Assembly: GCF_001012825.1 (NCBI RefSeq)
Contig: NZ_LCZJ02000026.1
Span: 284,761 to 348,760, forward strand
DNA: 64,000 nucleotides
DNA from: Paenibacillus etheri
Lineage (GTDB): Bacteria; Bacillota; Bacilli; Paenibacillales; Paenibacillaceae
Reading direction: 5' to 3'
Position numbers and translations under genes: made by a program. Below are positions 7,485 through 16,692 of this stretch, piece after piece. The notes under the pieces were generated by a model that saw nothing but the letters and a program-made list of their open reading frames with translations, searched no databases and had not been told where the DNA came from. Position 1 is the first letter of the stretch. Each line of letters opens with the position of its first letter.

Positions 7485-9395
7485 TTAGAATGGATTGATC
7501 ACATGGTAAAAGACGTTAGGCGACGCCATGCGGTAATAATAGCTACACCAGCCTGCACCTTTGTCATTGAAGCGGTTCGTCGTGCTATACAGCAATCGTT
7601 CCTGTTCCAGCTCCTCGATCCGCTCGAGCTTTCCATCCGCATATTCTAACAGCCTCATGCTCGCTGTATCCAGCCGGTTTACGACGCCGCCGTAACGAAT
7701 ATCGAGCACCTCCCAGCCGAACGGTTTGAACATTGATAGCCATTGCTTCCGGTGTGCGGCGCGAAGCTTTTGCACACCCAGCGAGATTTCGGGCAAAACA
7801 TCCTCAGCAATCCGCCTAAGCAATGCCTTGTCTCCACTGTCATAAGCCCGCTTCAGCTCAAGACCGATTTCGCTCTTCTGCTTCAGCACCGCACACAGCT
7901 TTTGCGGCACCTCGAACAAGTAATCTAGCTCTGCCTCGGCTTTTCTGCGGCTAGCAATTTCGCCTTCCGTCCATGCATAATGAGCCGCCATATCTAGCCC
8001 ATCAATCTGTTTGTCGAACAGCCCCAGCAGTACATCCTGATACAACAGAAACTTAGACGGATTGCTCTGCTTCTGATTATTTGGCGCAGCTCCCGGTGTC
8101 TCGTCCAAATACTTCAGTCCCATGTAAGCATCCGCCTCGATGCCGGTGCAGAACCGAACGCGCTCGGCCAGCGCCTTGTCAGTCGGCGTCGACGAAGAAT
8201 AAGCATGCTCCGCATAAAACTGCAAGCCGAGCAAAGCGATGTACGGATTGCTCTCCATTCCGTCGTCACCCCACATCGTCGCATAAACTTCGCGTATGCC
8301 TTCCTTCTTGCATACCGTCAGCGCTGCATCGGTCGCCGGCAAGGATAGCCCGTAATTGACGCCGAACGTATTGAATACCCACACCGCACCCGCAAAAATA
8401 AGATTATTGCCGAGCGGCCGGTGTTTGGCAATCAATGTTTCGTAGTCCTTCTCCTCGACGTGGTTATAGTCCCAGTAAACCATATCTACGTCCTTAGGAA
8501 TGCGGCTCGACATCTCCTCTGTTATTTGCGTCTCATGGCCGTAATAATCTTCACCGTTCTCCGAAGCCAGCTTCAGGAACATATCGCTCCACATCATCGC
8601 TTTCAACCCTAAGCGTCTAGTTACTGCGAGCACCCACTCCAGATGACCTGTCATAATATCAAAACGGCTCATATGTCCATTGCGATCCAGAAATTTGCCG
8701 CGTCCAAGCTCTTCCGCTTCATCCATGCCGATGTGGATTTTCCGGCTGCGGAACGGTGCGCTAATGCTCACAATCATATTTTCGACCAGACGATCGGTCT
8801 TCTCCGCTCCAACTAGCAACGCGCCTTTTGTATCTTTATATTCCTTGACCGGCTCCCATTTCAGAAATTCCTCCAAATGAGCCAGTGTCTGAATGCTTGG
8901 GAACGCTTCAATGCCGAATTGATCGGCGTAATCGTCGATTTCCTTCAGCTCCGCCGCCGAGTAGCGGCCGCGCATATAGCCGAAATAAGGCTCGCCTTCT
9001 ATCTCGTAAGTGTCTTCCAAATAGAGCATGACGCTATTCAAGCCCATCAGCGCCATTTTGCGCAGCATAAACTTGAAGCTTTCAACGGTTAGCACTCCAT
9101 TGCGCGATAAATCAAACATCGGACCAATCGCATCGAATTGTTGTTGCTCTGTAATTTGAAATAGCTCTCCGCCACTAATCTTCTGAATCAACAGTCCAAA
9201 ACCGCGGAAAAACTGATGTTTAGCACTATAACGAATATAAGCGCTTTTACCATCATAGCCAACTTCCAGTTCTCCTGAAGACGGTTCTATCAAAACGGGA
9301 ATTCCGTCCTCCGACCATTCTGTCTTAAGTTCGGTAAGCAGCAACTGAAGCCCTGATTGAAGCTCGCTCAATTCTCCTATAAAATGTAACTTCAC
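7485..9395 (-). CDS. Family 20 glycoside hydrolase (exo-beta-N-acetylhexosaminidase, GH20C-like)
   Basis: Cytoplasmic enzyme of about 636 residues with no signal peptide. The GH20 (beta/alpha)8 barrel contains the catalytic Asp-Glu pair in KIHIGMDEAEELGRG. Upstream motifs FDLSRNGVL and EAFPSIQTLAHLE, and later YWDYNHVEE and YATMWGDDG, also fit exo-hexosaminidases of the SpGH20C group. The enzyme probably releases terminal GlcNAc or GalNAc from oligosaccharides taken up by the ABC importer encoded just upstream. The frame opens at GTG 9410, but GGAGGG sits seven bases before the GTG at 9395, so I use the latter. It is the last gene of the operon and is followed by a terminator. Linkage specificity is not evident. 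Confidence 0.85.
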   Translation of the reverse strand: MKLHFIGELSELQSGLQLLLTELKTEWSEDGIPVLIEPSSGELEVGYDGKSAYIRYSAKHQFFRGFGLLIQKISGGELFQITEQQQFDAIGPMFDLSRNGVLTVESFKFMLRKMALMGLNSVMLYLEDTYEIEGEPYFGYMRGRYSAAELKEIDDYADQFGIEAFPSIQTLAHLEEFLKWEPVKEYKDTKGALLVGAEKTDRLVENMIVSISAPFRSRKIHIGMDEAEELGRGKFLDRNGHMSRFDIMTGHLEWVLAVTRRLGLKAMMWSDMFLKLASENGEDYYGHETQITEEMSSRIPKDVDMVYWDYNHVEEKDYETLIAKHRPLGNNLIFAGAVWVFNTFGVNYGLSLPATDAALTVCKKEGIREVYATMWGDDGMESNPYIALLGLQFYAEHAYSSSTPTDKALAERVRFCTGIEADAYMGLKYLDETPGAAPNNQKQSNPSKFLLYQDVLLGLFDKQIDGLDMAAHYAWTEGEIASRRKAEAELDYLFEVPQKLCAVLKQKSEIGLELKRAYDSGDKALLRRIAEDVLPEISLGVQKLRAAHRKQWLSMFKPFGWEVLDIRYGGVVNRLDTASMRLLEYADGKLERIEELEQERLLYSTTNRFNDKGAGWCSYYYRMASPNVFYHVINPF

Positions 9396-9457
9396 TATCA
9401 ATCCCTCCACAAAAATGAAATAAATATAAAATCACATCAAAAACTCGATCAAGGGTG

Positions 9458-10327
9458 TCAACCTTTGACCGAGCCTGCAACCATGCCTTTCATAATTTGC
9501 TCTTGGAAGATCAAAAAGATGACAATGGTTGGTATTACTGCAATAAACATCGCGCCCATCGTTAAGCTGTAGTCCGTTCCGAATCCGTCGGAGAAGAGCG
9601 CCAAGCTAAGGGGCAGCGTCTTCAGCGCTTGAGAATTAATAAATACGAGCGCAAAGGAGAAGTCATTCCAAAACCTCAAAAATGCAAGAATTGTAATCGT
9701 TGCCACGATCGGCAGGGACAACGGGAAAATAATGCGTCCGAAGATTCCCCACCAGCCGTTGCCGTCGATCATCGCCGCTTCCTCTACTTCTCTCGGAATA
9801 GATACGATGTAGGCCATTCCGAGGAAGATTGCAATTGGTAATTCAAATGCCGTATAAGGCAGGATGAGCGACCAGTACGTATTCAGCATCCCGAGCTTGT
9901 TCATGAAAATAAACAACGGAACGAGCGTGCTATGAATTGGAATGAGCATGCCGAGCAAGAACAATCCTTTTACAAATCCGCTTAACTTGAATGGGAACCG
10001 GGCAAGCACATAAGCTGCAAGCATGCCGAGCACAATGGTCAGCAGCAGCGCTGAGATGGTAACTATTGTGGAATTGAGCAGCGCCCGGTCCATATTTCCG
10101 AGATCCCATGCCCGGATTATATTGTCGAACTGCCAATGCTGCGGCCAGGAATAAGGACGGTTGAAAAATTCCTGATTCGACTTGAATGCACTTATTACTA
10201 ACCAGTATAGCGGATACAACGTAATTATGGCATAAAATAACAGGATAATTTTCGCAATTCCGGAAAACGGCTTACGCCACAGCGAGCCTCTCATCTTCTC
10301 CGACCGAGCGTCTATCATTGCTTGCAT
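9458..10327 (-). CDS. Carbohydrate ABC transporter permease, MalG type (GH20 locus)
   Basis: Membrane protein of 289 residues with about six helices. A cytoplasmic N-terminal tail (to about residue 20) precedes the first helix. The EAA loop EVEEAAMIDGNGWWGIFGRI lies near residues 182-201, and the protein ends MVAGSVKG, as in other CUT1 MalG-like subunits. AAGGAGTG precedes the ATG at 10327. It lies between the MalF-type permease and the GH20 gene, all reading the same way, so it very likely imports the hexosaminidase substrate. No ATPase is encoded locally. Confidence 0.9.
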   Translation of the reverse strand: MQAMIDARSEKMRGSLWRKPFSGIAKIILLFYAIITLYPLYWLVISAFKSNQEFFNRPYSWPQHWQFDNIIRAWDLGNMDRALLNSTIVTISALLLTIVLGMLAAYVLARFPFKLSGFVKGLFLLGMLIPIHSTLVPLFIFMNKLGMLNTYWSLILPYTAFELPIAIFLGMAYIVSIPREVEEAAMIDGNGWWGIFGRIIFPLSLPIVATITILAFLRFWNDFSFALVFINSQALKTLPLSLALFSDGFGTDYSLTMGAMFIAVIPTIVIFLIFQEQIMKGMVAGSVKG

Positions 10328-10374
10328 AGCGATTCACTCCTTCATCGGCCGGGCTAACCTTAGCCGACCGCCCA

Positions 10375-11247
10375 TTAGCCGCGTCTCTTCGTGATGATAT
10401 GATTTAGGCCAATGAGCACGGCGCTAATCAGAATAATCATTGTGGATACCGCAGAGCCGTAGCCGTAACGGTATACCGTAAAGGTGTTATTGTACATATA
10501 TGTGGCAAGCAATTCTGTCGATTGTGCAGGTCCGCCGCCCGTCATGACGATAACATGGTCGAATGCCTTCAAACTTCCAGATATGCACAGTACGATGGTT
10601 ACAACAACTGTTCCCCAAATCATCGGGAGCGTCACGAACAACAGCTTCCTCCAGCCAATCGCCCCGTCGATCTTCGCAGCATCGTCAATTTCTGAAGAGA
10701 TATTTTGGAGTGCTGCGATGAAAATGATGAGATACGGCCCGATATTCGCCCAGTTAATCGGGATCGATACGGCAAACATATTGATTTTAGGGTCGTCTAG
10801 CCATGGTCGACTCCAAGATTCCAGTCCCAGCGTCTCCAATAATTGATTCAGCAAACCGATTTGCGGGTGATAAATATAGCCCCAGATGAGACCGACGACG
10901 ACTGTAGACAGCACCATCGGGAGAAATACGGCGGAGCGCATCAACCGATTGAACATCGTGTTCTTGAGCAGGAGCAATGACAGCAGCAATGCGACCGATA
11001 CTTGACCTATTATTGCCGAGACAACAAGGATCAGGTTGTTTTTCAGTGCTCTCCAGAATACAGGATCCTCTAATATCATTCGATAATTATCCAACCCGAT
11101 AAGCTTAGCAGCACCGAGTCCCTTCCAATCAAAGAAACCGTAGTAAGCTGACCAAAAAATCGGAACGATCGCAAAGACGATAAAGATGAGTAGTGCAGGA
11201 AGCAGCGCCATGATGACGAAGCTTCTGCTGCGCAATGATGCAGGCAT
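10375..11247 (-). CDS. Carbohydrate ABC transporter permease, MalF type (GH20 locus)
   Basis: Membrane protein of 290 residues with about six helices, starting MPASLRSRSFVIMALLPALL, with a good AAAGGAGG eight bases before the ATG. The EAA loop (EIDDAAKIDGAIGWRKL, near residues 186-202) and TGGGPAQSTELLATYMY are typical of CUT1 permeases. It is the second gene of the operon, 32 bases after the binding protein. With its partner permease it forms the channel for the presumed N-acetylhexosamine oligosaccharide importer. Confidence 0.9.
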   Translation of the reverse strand: MPASLRSRSFVIMALLPALLIFIVFAIVPIFWSAYYGFFDWKGLGAAKLIGLDNYRMILEDPVFWRALKNNLILVVSAIIGQVSVALLLSLLLLKNTMFNRLMRSAVFLPMVLSTVVVGLIWGYIYHPQIGLLNQLLETLGLESWSRPWLDDPKINMFAVSIPINWANIGPYLIIFIAALQNISSEIDDAAKIDGAIGWRKLLFVTLPMIWGTVVVTIVLCISGSLKAFDHVIVMTGGGPAQSTELLATYMYNNTFTVYRYGYGSAVSTMIILISAVLIGLNHIITKRRG

Positions 11248-11279
11248 GGCGACAGCCTCCTTTACGTTTTTTTGTCTGA

Positions 11280-12611
11280 TTACTTTTTAGTCGAACGCGC
11301 TTGCGCATCTTGCAGCTTTTTAGCAACATCCTCCGGCTTACCGCCCATCATAAGCTCTTGAAGTCCGTTGTTGATCGCCTCGCCTGCTTCAGCAGATAAA
11401 TAGGCGTCATATACTGGCGTAATTTCGGAATTCACAGCCAATTCGTAAGCTTTGAAGTAAAGCGGACTTACTTTCGACTTATCCAGTTCTACTTTGTACA
11501 TAACCATCGAGTTGCTTTCTGCGATCGCCTTTTGGCCATCCGGTCCGCTTACTGCGTAGATCAGATCAAGCGCTGCCTGCTTCTGTGCACCTTTTGTATT
11601 TTTGTTAAGTGCGAAGCCAGCGCCGGCACCTCCGGAAATCGTATTCGCTTTGCCTGCTCCACCTTCTATGCCAGGCATTGTTGTGACTTCGATAGGTGCC
11701 AACTGCTCAGGAGTTGCGGAAGCTGCAAGATTCGTAAGCGACCATGCGCCGTTAATCATCATAGCTGCCTTGCCTTGAATGAAGTATTGCTCTGCTTGCG
11801 TGTTGTCGATGCTGTTTGCGCCATCTTGAAACGCTTTATTGTCAACGAGCTCTTTGTACTTGCCCAAAGCATCAATGAACACAGGATCTGTAAAAGACGC
11901 TCCATCTTGAGCAGCAGCTTTCAAGAACCATTCCGTGCCCGTCACGCGGTCAGCCAACGAACCGATAATCGTTGATTGTGCAACCCATGGCGCTTTATTG
12001 CCGAGGGCAATCGGCGTAATGCCGTTGTCGTTGAACGTTTTAATTGCAGTCATCATCTCTTCCCAAGTGGTCGGCACTTTTACACTATGCTTCTCGAAAA
12101 GATCTTTGTTATAATACATGAACGAAGTTGCCGACATACCGAGCGGCGCTGTGAAAATTTGTCCTTTTTCAAACTCATAGCGGTCGAATGCCCCTGCCAA
12201 GAAACTGTTCTTCCATTCTGGGTATTTATCCATCAACTCTGTAATCGGTTGAAGCTTACCGGCATCATAGAACTCTTGGGATTGGCTGCCCGCATAAACG
12301 AAAAATACGTCTGGCATTTCATTTGCCGCAGCCACTGTGCTTAGGCGTTGACGATAACCGTCAACCGGAATCGCTTGCGCGTCAACCTCAACGTCTGGAT
12401 GCTCCTCTTTATACTTGTCGATCAGATCTCTAACCGCTTTGGCACGAAGGTCGTCACCCGCGAAGTTATGCCATATTGATATTTTCGTTTTTTCTTCAGA
12501 GCTTTTGTTGTCTTCATTGCTCTGCTCCTTTTTTCCGCTATTGTTGCAAGCGGTTGCCAAAAGGGCAATCATCAAGATAATTGTCGTTACAAACGCAAGT
12601 CTCTTCTTCAT
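11280..12611 (-). CDS. ABC transporter substrate-binding lipoprotein (GH20 locus)
   Basis: Family 1 extracellular solute-binding protein of 443 residues. The signal peptide carries a lipobox (LATAC), so the mature protein is lipid-anchored at Cys22 and starts with a Lys/Glu/Ser-rich linker. The body motifs KISIWHNFAG and YYNKDLFEKHSVKVPTTWEE are typical of CUT1 oligosaccharide binders. It is the first gene of the four-gene GH20 operon. AAAGGGGG precedes its ATG. A TATACT -10 box and two activator-like direct repeats lie immediately upstream, between it and the response regulator. The ligand is probably a GlcNAc- or GalNAc-containing oligosaccharide, inferred from the GH20 enzyme. Confidence 0.9.
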   Translation of the reverse strand: MKKRLAFVTTIILMIALLATACNNSGKKEQSNEDNKSSEEKTKISIWHNFAGDDLRAKAVRDLIDKYKEEHPDVEVDAQAIPVDGYRQRLSTVAAANEMPDVFFVYAGSQSQEFYDAGKLQPITELMDKYPEWKNSFLAGAFDRYEFEKGQIFTAPLGMSATSFMYYNKDLFEKHSVKVPTTWEEMMTAIKTFNDNGITPIALGNKAPWVAQSTIIGSLADRVTGTEWFLKAAAQDGASFTDPVFIDALGKYKELVDNKAFQDGANSIDNTQAEQYFIQGKAAMMINGAWSLTNLAASATPEQLAPIEVTTMPGIEGGAGKANTISGGAGAGFALNKNTKGAQKQAALDLIYAVSGPDGQKAIAESNSMVMYKVELDKSKVSPLYFKAYELAVNSEITPVYDAYLSAEAGEAINNGLQELMMGGKPEDVAKKLQDAQARSTKK

Positions 12612-12640
12612 TCAAATATTCCCCCTTTAGTGATAACCCT

Positions 12641-12701
12641 AGTATAGATAAGACAGACGAGAAGTCGTAGGGGGGAAAATTAAGCCCATACGGGGGATAT
12701 T
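12641..12701 (-). promoter_or_regulatory. Activator-dependent promoter with two direct repeats 21 bases apart
   Basis: The minus strand has a good -10 box TATACT (12641-12646) but a poor -35. In place of the -35 lie two direct repeats (12667-12680 and 12688-12701 on the plus strand) that match at 11 of 14 positions around GGGGGA, with a centre spacing of exactly 21 bases, two helical turns. This is how AraC-type response regulators bind as activators. The adjacent YesN-like regulator is the obvious candidate. Confidence 0.6.
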
Positions 12702-12716
12702 TTCACCTTCTTCGAT

Positions 12717-14261
12717 TCATCTTGAACGATATTGCGAAGGAGTTTCGCCACTGTAACGCTTAAACAGCTGGTTAAAATGCTTCATATCCTCGTAACCTAC
12801 CCGCTTAGCGATCTCGCTCACCTTCGCCGGCGTTTCCTTCAACAAACGGCTAGCCCATTCCATTCTCGCTTCCGTTACATACTCAATATAGTTTTTACCT
12901 GTTTCCTGTTTAAACAGCTTGCTAAAATAGTTCGGATTCATATGTACGCTTGCCGCTACCTGCGCCAAAGACAAGCTGTCTGCAAGATGCTCGCGTATAT
13001 AGGCTACAGTTCGGTCAATGGCTTCATTCCTGCTGCCGTTTAATCGTTCATACTGCGCATGGATTGCAAGCAGCATCTGCTGCAAAGTTTCTTCTGGATT
13101 CGCAGTAAGCAGCTTCATGTCCAGCTGTTCAATCTGTGGAAGCTTCGGCATCGATTGACCAACGGATACTGCTGCACGCTCTAGCCAGCGGTACCCCCCA
13201 ACAATCAAGGAATGCAAATACGCTTGAACGGAACAAGGCGTCGCTTCCGCATCCTGCCTAATACTCGCCAGTTCACCTTTAATCCACTGCTGTACGACTT
13301 CTCTGCTCCCGCTTCTAAGAACGGCGGTTAGCTTCTTCTCCACTTCTTCCGTACAAACGGTCCGCATTCCTTTCCGGTCTTTAATATCCTCGTAGGTCAG
13401 CATTCTTGCTTCCTCTGCCAACCAACGGTACGAGGCGGTTTGTTCGGCAGTGCGAAGTGACTCTCTCAGTTCTGCCACGTTGCTGGCCCATACACCGCAT
13501 GCGGCAAAAAAAGGCTGACGATAAACACGCTCCGCCCGCTCCATCGACGCCTTAACCAATCGCTTCGCGCCCGGCTGCCCCCTGCGGAAAATAAGCAGCC
13601 ATCCATATTCCCACTCCAGAATGACGCAGCCAAGTGAATCCCTAATCAACGCAGCCGCCTCATTCATTTCACTTTCCGTCTCTTCCTTCATTGTCAGTGG
13701 AGACGCGGATGTAACTAGCCATAGCTCTAGCTTCTCCATATTCGATCCGAGCCTCAGCTCAGGATAATAGATCAATAGTTCCTCACTTTCACGCTCCGTC
13801 AGGAGATTGTCCCCGCGAAGAAACCGGTCTAGTTGCTTCCAACGGAACGCCGTTTGATGGATGGCTTCTTGAAGCACAGCCTCCCGTCTGCTGACGATAC
13901 GCTGCTTCACGCGCATAACCGAAGTCATAATATCACCAGGACGGCTATTTTTAAGCAAATAATCACTTATTCCTTCCCGCATCGCTTGCTGTGCATATGC
14001 GAAATCATCGAATCCAGACAATATAACAATTTCAATGTAAGGAAAATTCCGCTTAACCTCACGAGACAATTCCAATCCACTCATTCCCGTCATCCGAATA
14101 TCGGTTAGAATGATGTCAGGACACTCTATCGGAATGCGCATCAGCGCTTCCTCCGCGGAAGCAGCCGGTGCGAGCAGCTCAATGCCATTCTCTTCCCATT
14201 TAATAACCGTGCTAAGGCCGGTCCTAATAATGACTTCGTCATCTACTATCAAAAGCTTCAT
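12717..14261 (-). CDS. YesN-type response regulator with AraC DNA-binding domain
   Basis: Two-component response regulator of 514 residues. The N-terminal receiver begins MKLLIVDDEVIIRTGL and has the phospho-acceptor Asp in IILTDIRM near residue 55. A long central region follows. The C-terminal pair of AraC helix-turn-helix motifs (LAQVAASVHMNPNYFSKLFK and VSEIAKRVGYEDMKHFNQLF) ends at the stop. The frame opens eight codons earlier at a GTG, but AAGGAAGGAG nine bases before the ATG at 14261 decides the start. It lies 35 bases after the sensor kinase gene and upstream of the GH20 importer operon, which it probably activates in response to extracellular glycan or sugar. Confidence 0.92.
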   Translation of the reverse strand: MKLLIVDDEVIIRTGLSTVIKWEENGIELLAPAASAEEALMRIPIECPDIILTDIRMTGMSGLELSREVKRNFPYIEIVILSGFDDFAYAQQAMREGISDYLLKNSRPGDIMTSVMRVKQRIVSRREAVLQEAIHQTAFRWKQLDRFLRGDNLLTERESEELLIYYPELRLGSNMEKLELWLVTSASPLTMKEETESEMNEAAALIRDSLGCVILEWEYGWLLIFRRGQPGAKRLVKASMERAERVYRQPFFAACGVWASNVAELRESLRTAEQTASYRWLAEEARMLTYEDIKDRKGMRTVCTEEVEKKLTAVLRSGSREVVQQWIKGELASIRQDAEATPCSVQAYLHSLIVGGYRWLERAAVSVGQSMPKLPQIEQLDMKLLTANPEETLQQMLLAIHAQYERLNGSRNEAIDRTVAYIREHLADSLSLAQVAASVHMNPNYFSKLFKQETGKNYIEYVTEARMEWASRLLKETPAKVSEIAKRVGYEDMKHFNQLFKRYSGETPSQYRSR

Positions 14262-14296
14262 GTGCAGATTCTCCTTCCTTCCCACAAGGTTGTAGT

Positions 14297-16078
14297 CTAT
14301 TTGATTTCTGATTGGAGCGGTATAATCGTAAAACTAACTTTAGTGCCGCTTCCTTCTTCGCTTTCGATGCGCAAACCGGCTTCATGCCCATAATGAAGCT
14401 GTAGCCGATTATGCACGTTGCGCAATCCGTAGCTGCTACCTGCCGAGTCATTATTCTTCAGCGGATCAATGCCCAAGTTTGCGCTTACCTTCTCCCTCAA
14501 CAGCTCCAATCTTTCCCTGCTCATGCCGACACCGTCATCCTGAACAATAAACGTTATACGCTCTCCCGCTGACACCGCTTTAACGATAATGCTTCCTTTA
14601 CCCTCTCTTTTCAAAATGCCATGAATCATCGCATTTTCAATTAGCGGCTGGAGCAGCAGCTTCAGCATTCTCAGATCCAGTAACTCCGCCGGAATATTCG
14701 CCTCGTAATCAAATTTATCCGGATATCGAATAGACTGGATCTTCACATAATGATCTACATGCAAAATCTCTTGGCTGATTGCACAATATTCCTGTCCCTT
14801 ATTTAAGCTGAAACGAAGAAAATCACTCAATGAGCCGACCATATCCGCGATTTTTTCGTCTCCCTTCATTAGCGCCATCCAGTGGACTGACGATAACGTA
14901 TTGTATAGAAAATGCGGATTGATCTGCGCTTGAAGCGCCGACATATCCGCTTCCTTCTTCAACGCTTCGTTGTGCTTCACCTCATCGGTTAAATTAATAA
15001 TTCGCGAGCTCATCCGATTATAGCTAATAATCAGTTGTCCAACCTCATCGATCGATGTGACGGGCAGCGTCGGCAGCGGTTCGTCTGGGCTGGAATTTCT
15101 AAGAAACTTCGTTAATGCAGACAACGGTTTCGTCACCTTTTGAATAAGGACAAGGACGAAAGCGATGACAAAGAGCATGGAAATGCTAACTGCAATTGCA
15201 GTTAACGTTAAAAAATACTGGTTCTGCGCTCTGTAAGCTTTTGCCGGAATGATGCCTACGAGCCTCCAGTTAACGTTCGGCATTTGATAGTGCAGTACTG
15301 TACTCCGCTCCTCCGCTTCCCGGTAATCGAACGAACCCGACTTGCTCTTGAAATCAACTATTCCGGGAAAATAATCGTTCAAGTTCTTGTTAGTCGAATA
15401 CCCTTCCGGCCCAGCCAATATCCGGTTTTGTCCGTCCAACAGCAGGGCGACGCCTTCACCCTCTAGTCCAGCCTGCTTTAAATGGTTAGAGATAACCGAT
15501 TGCGTCAAGCTAATTTTAAGCATGCCGATATTGTAATATTTTGATGTGCTGCGAATCGGCCGTGACATCGTAATGACATCCTCTTTGCCGTCCGACGTAA
15601 CGAAGTGATGCACCGGAGACCACCATTTTGGATATTCCTCATAATAACCGGGATATTCGCTCTGAATATCGGTCCATTCTGATTCGAGGACGGATCTAAA
15701 GGAAACAGACGGCTTATTATCATCATTTGATTCGATCATGACATTGGCGATATATGGTTTGGAAATCGATAATGTTGTAAGTAAATTAACGATGGAGGTT
15801 TGCTTTAGCAAATCGCGTTCCGGTGTTTTCAAATAGCTTTGGACATCAGGGTGGCCGATGAGGAATAGTGATAGATTCTCGGCATCGCTCACCATATTTT
15901 CCAAATAGGCCCCAATTTGCCGAAGCGTGTTCATCCCTGAACTTTTCGCTTTCTCCTCCGTTAAGCTTTCAGCAATATAATAGGAGAACAGTCCCAGAGA
16001 CAACACCGGTACCAATACCGAAATAATAATCAACAAGCTCAGCTTCTGCTTTAACGATTTACCCAACCAGTTTTCCAT
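14297..16078 (-). CDS. YesM-type sensor histidine kinase
   Basis: Membrane kinase of 593 residues. A first membrane helix (residues 14-34) is followed by an extracellular Cache-like sensor region of about 250 residues and a second helix near residues 290-312. A HAMP domain and the His_kinase motif come next (INPHFLYNTLSSVHW, phospho-acceptor His near 390), then the ATPase domain with DDGVGMSRERL and GSSYGLRNVHNRL. The architecture matches the YesM/LytS-like kinases that pair with AraC-type regulators next to CUT1 importers. GGAGG lies five bases before the ATG. It probably senses the sugar imported by the adjacent operon. Confidence 0.92.
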   Translation of the reverse strand: MENWLGKSLKQKLSLLIIISVLVPVLSLGLFSYYIAESLTEEKAKSSGMNTLRQIGAYLENMVSDAENLSLFLIGHPDVQSYLKTPERDLLKQTSIVNLLTTLSISKPYIANVMIESNDDNKPSVSFRSVLESEWTDIQSEYPGYYEEYPKWWSPVHHFVTSDGKEDVITMSRPIRSTSKYYNIGMLKISLTQSVISNHLKQAGLEGEGVALLLDGQNRILAGPEGYSTNKNLNDYFPGIVDFKSKSGSFDYREAEERSTVLHYQMPNVNWRLVGIIPAKAYRAQNQYFLTLTAIAVSISMLFVIAFVLVLIQKVTKPLSALTKFLRNSSPDEPLPTLPVTSIDEVGQLIISYNRMSSRIINLTDEVKHNEALKKEADMSALQAQINPHFLYNTLSSVHWMALMKGDEKIADMVGSLSDFLRFSLNKGQEYCAISQEILHVDHYVKIQSIRYPDKFDYEANIPAELLDLRMLKLLLQPLIENAMIHGILKREGKGSIIVKAVSAGERITFIVQDDGVGMSRERLELLREKVSANLGIDPLKNNDSAGSSYGLRNVHNRLQLHYGHEAGLRIESEEGSGTKVSFTIIPLQSEIK

Positions 16079-16370
16079 CGTAGCCTCCGTTCAGATTGCA
16101 TTTATGCTCTGTTGCTAAACTGTAGCTTTCATGACTTCCAGAAAACATGTTTGCGCTTTCATAATAACCTAAGTCGCTCGTCCCGACTAGAGTCTATTGT
16201 TGACTTGATGAAGCATTGCCTGAATTTTGAGGTCGTCGATGCACCGGGACATCGTCCAGTTCACTGCAGTTTTTGGCATAAAGATAGGGGCATATTCTTC
16301 GATGGTGACATGATGATGCGGGCATTCCCTCCGTCCGGGAGAGAGAACTCTGTCTTACCTCAGCGCAAAA

Positions 16371-16407
16371 AAATAGACCGCCCTAGTCCAAAGGATGCGG
16401 TCTATTT
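16371..16407 (-). terminator. Rho-independent terminator
   Basis: Eleven-base perfect stem AAATAGACCGC/GCGGTCTATTT (16371-16381 with 16397-16407) followed on the minus strand by TTTTTTT. It is the second of two tandem terminators downstream of the left tRNA-Lys. The rest of the roughly 400 bases between the kinase start and the tRNA shows no convincing gene. Confidence 0.75.
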
Positions 16408-16453
16408 CCTGACTGAACTTCTGAAAGCCGTCGCACTTAAAAGCGGCGCACAG

Positions 16454-16479
16454 CAAAAAAAACGGCATTTCTGCCGTTT
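16454..16479 (-). terminator. Terminator of the left tRNA-Lys
   Basis: Stem AAACGGCA / TGCCGTTT with tetraloop GAAA (16460-16479), followed on the minus strand by a T run. The same hairpin follows the second tRNA-Lys copy at 21401-21422, so the duplicated block includes it. Confidence 0.85.
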
Positions 16480-16487
16480 CTTTAGGA

Positions 16488-16560
16488 TGGACTCTCAGGG
16501 GCTCGAACCCTGGACAAATAGATTAAGAGTCTACTGCTCTACCAACTGAGCTAAGAGTCC
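16488..16560 (-). tRNA. tRNA-Lys (CTT), left copy
   Basis: Seventy-three bases fold as a full cloverleaf: acceptor GGACTCT/AGAGTCC, D-arm GCTC...GAGC, anticodon loop CTCTTAA (CTT, lysine), T-arm CAGGG TTCGAGC CCCTG, discriminator A. CCA is not encoded. It is identical over all 73 bases to the copy at 21431-21503. It is the original second gene of the host tRNA-Ala/tRNA-Lys operon, now cut off from its promoter by the 5-kb insertion. Confidence 0.95.
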
Positions 16561-16570
16561 ATATGAAGTT

Positions 16571-16630
16571 TGGTGGAGCCAAGGGGGATCGAACCCCTGA
16601 CCTCATCGCTGCCAGCGATGCGCTCTCCCA
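16571..16630 (-). pseudogene. 3' part of tRNA-Ala (GGC), split by the insertion
   Basis: The minus strand carries the tRNA-Ala sequence from within the D-loop to the encoded CCA: GAGC of the D-stem, anticodon arm CATCG CTGGCAG CGATG (GGC), T-arm and acceptor strand TGGCTCC-ACCA. The first 20 or so bases are replaced by foreign sequence. The missing 5' part lies at 21637-21658, and joining the two restores a canonical 76-base tRNA-Ala with the G3:U70 identity pair. Confidence 0.92.
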
Positions 16631-16640
16631 CCTAGGGGTA

Positions 16641-16653
16641 TTACACTACCATA
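16641..16653 (+). repeat. Left inverted repeat of the insertion
   Basis: TTACACTACCATA, ten bases inside the left junction with the tRNA-Ala 3' part. The exact complement lies at 21609-21621, in opposite orientation near the other junction. Confidence 0.8.
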
Positions 16654-16692
16654 TTTTTAAAACAAGTCATTGATTCCTTAATCTACAGATGA

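Noticed and set aside
16112-16549. Plus-strand ORF of 145 codons upstream of the sensor kinase
   Set aside because: It runs through two terminator hairpins and into the tRNA-Lys, has no ribosome site and no family-like motifs.
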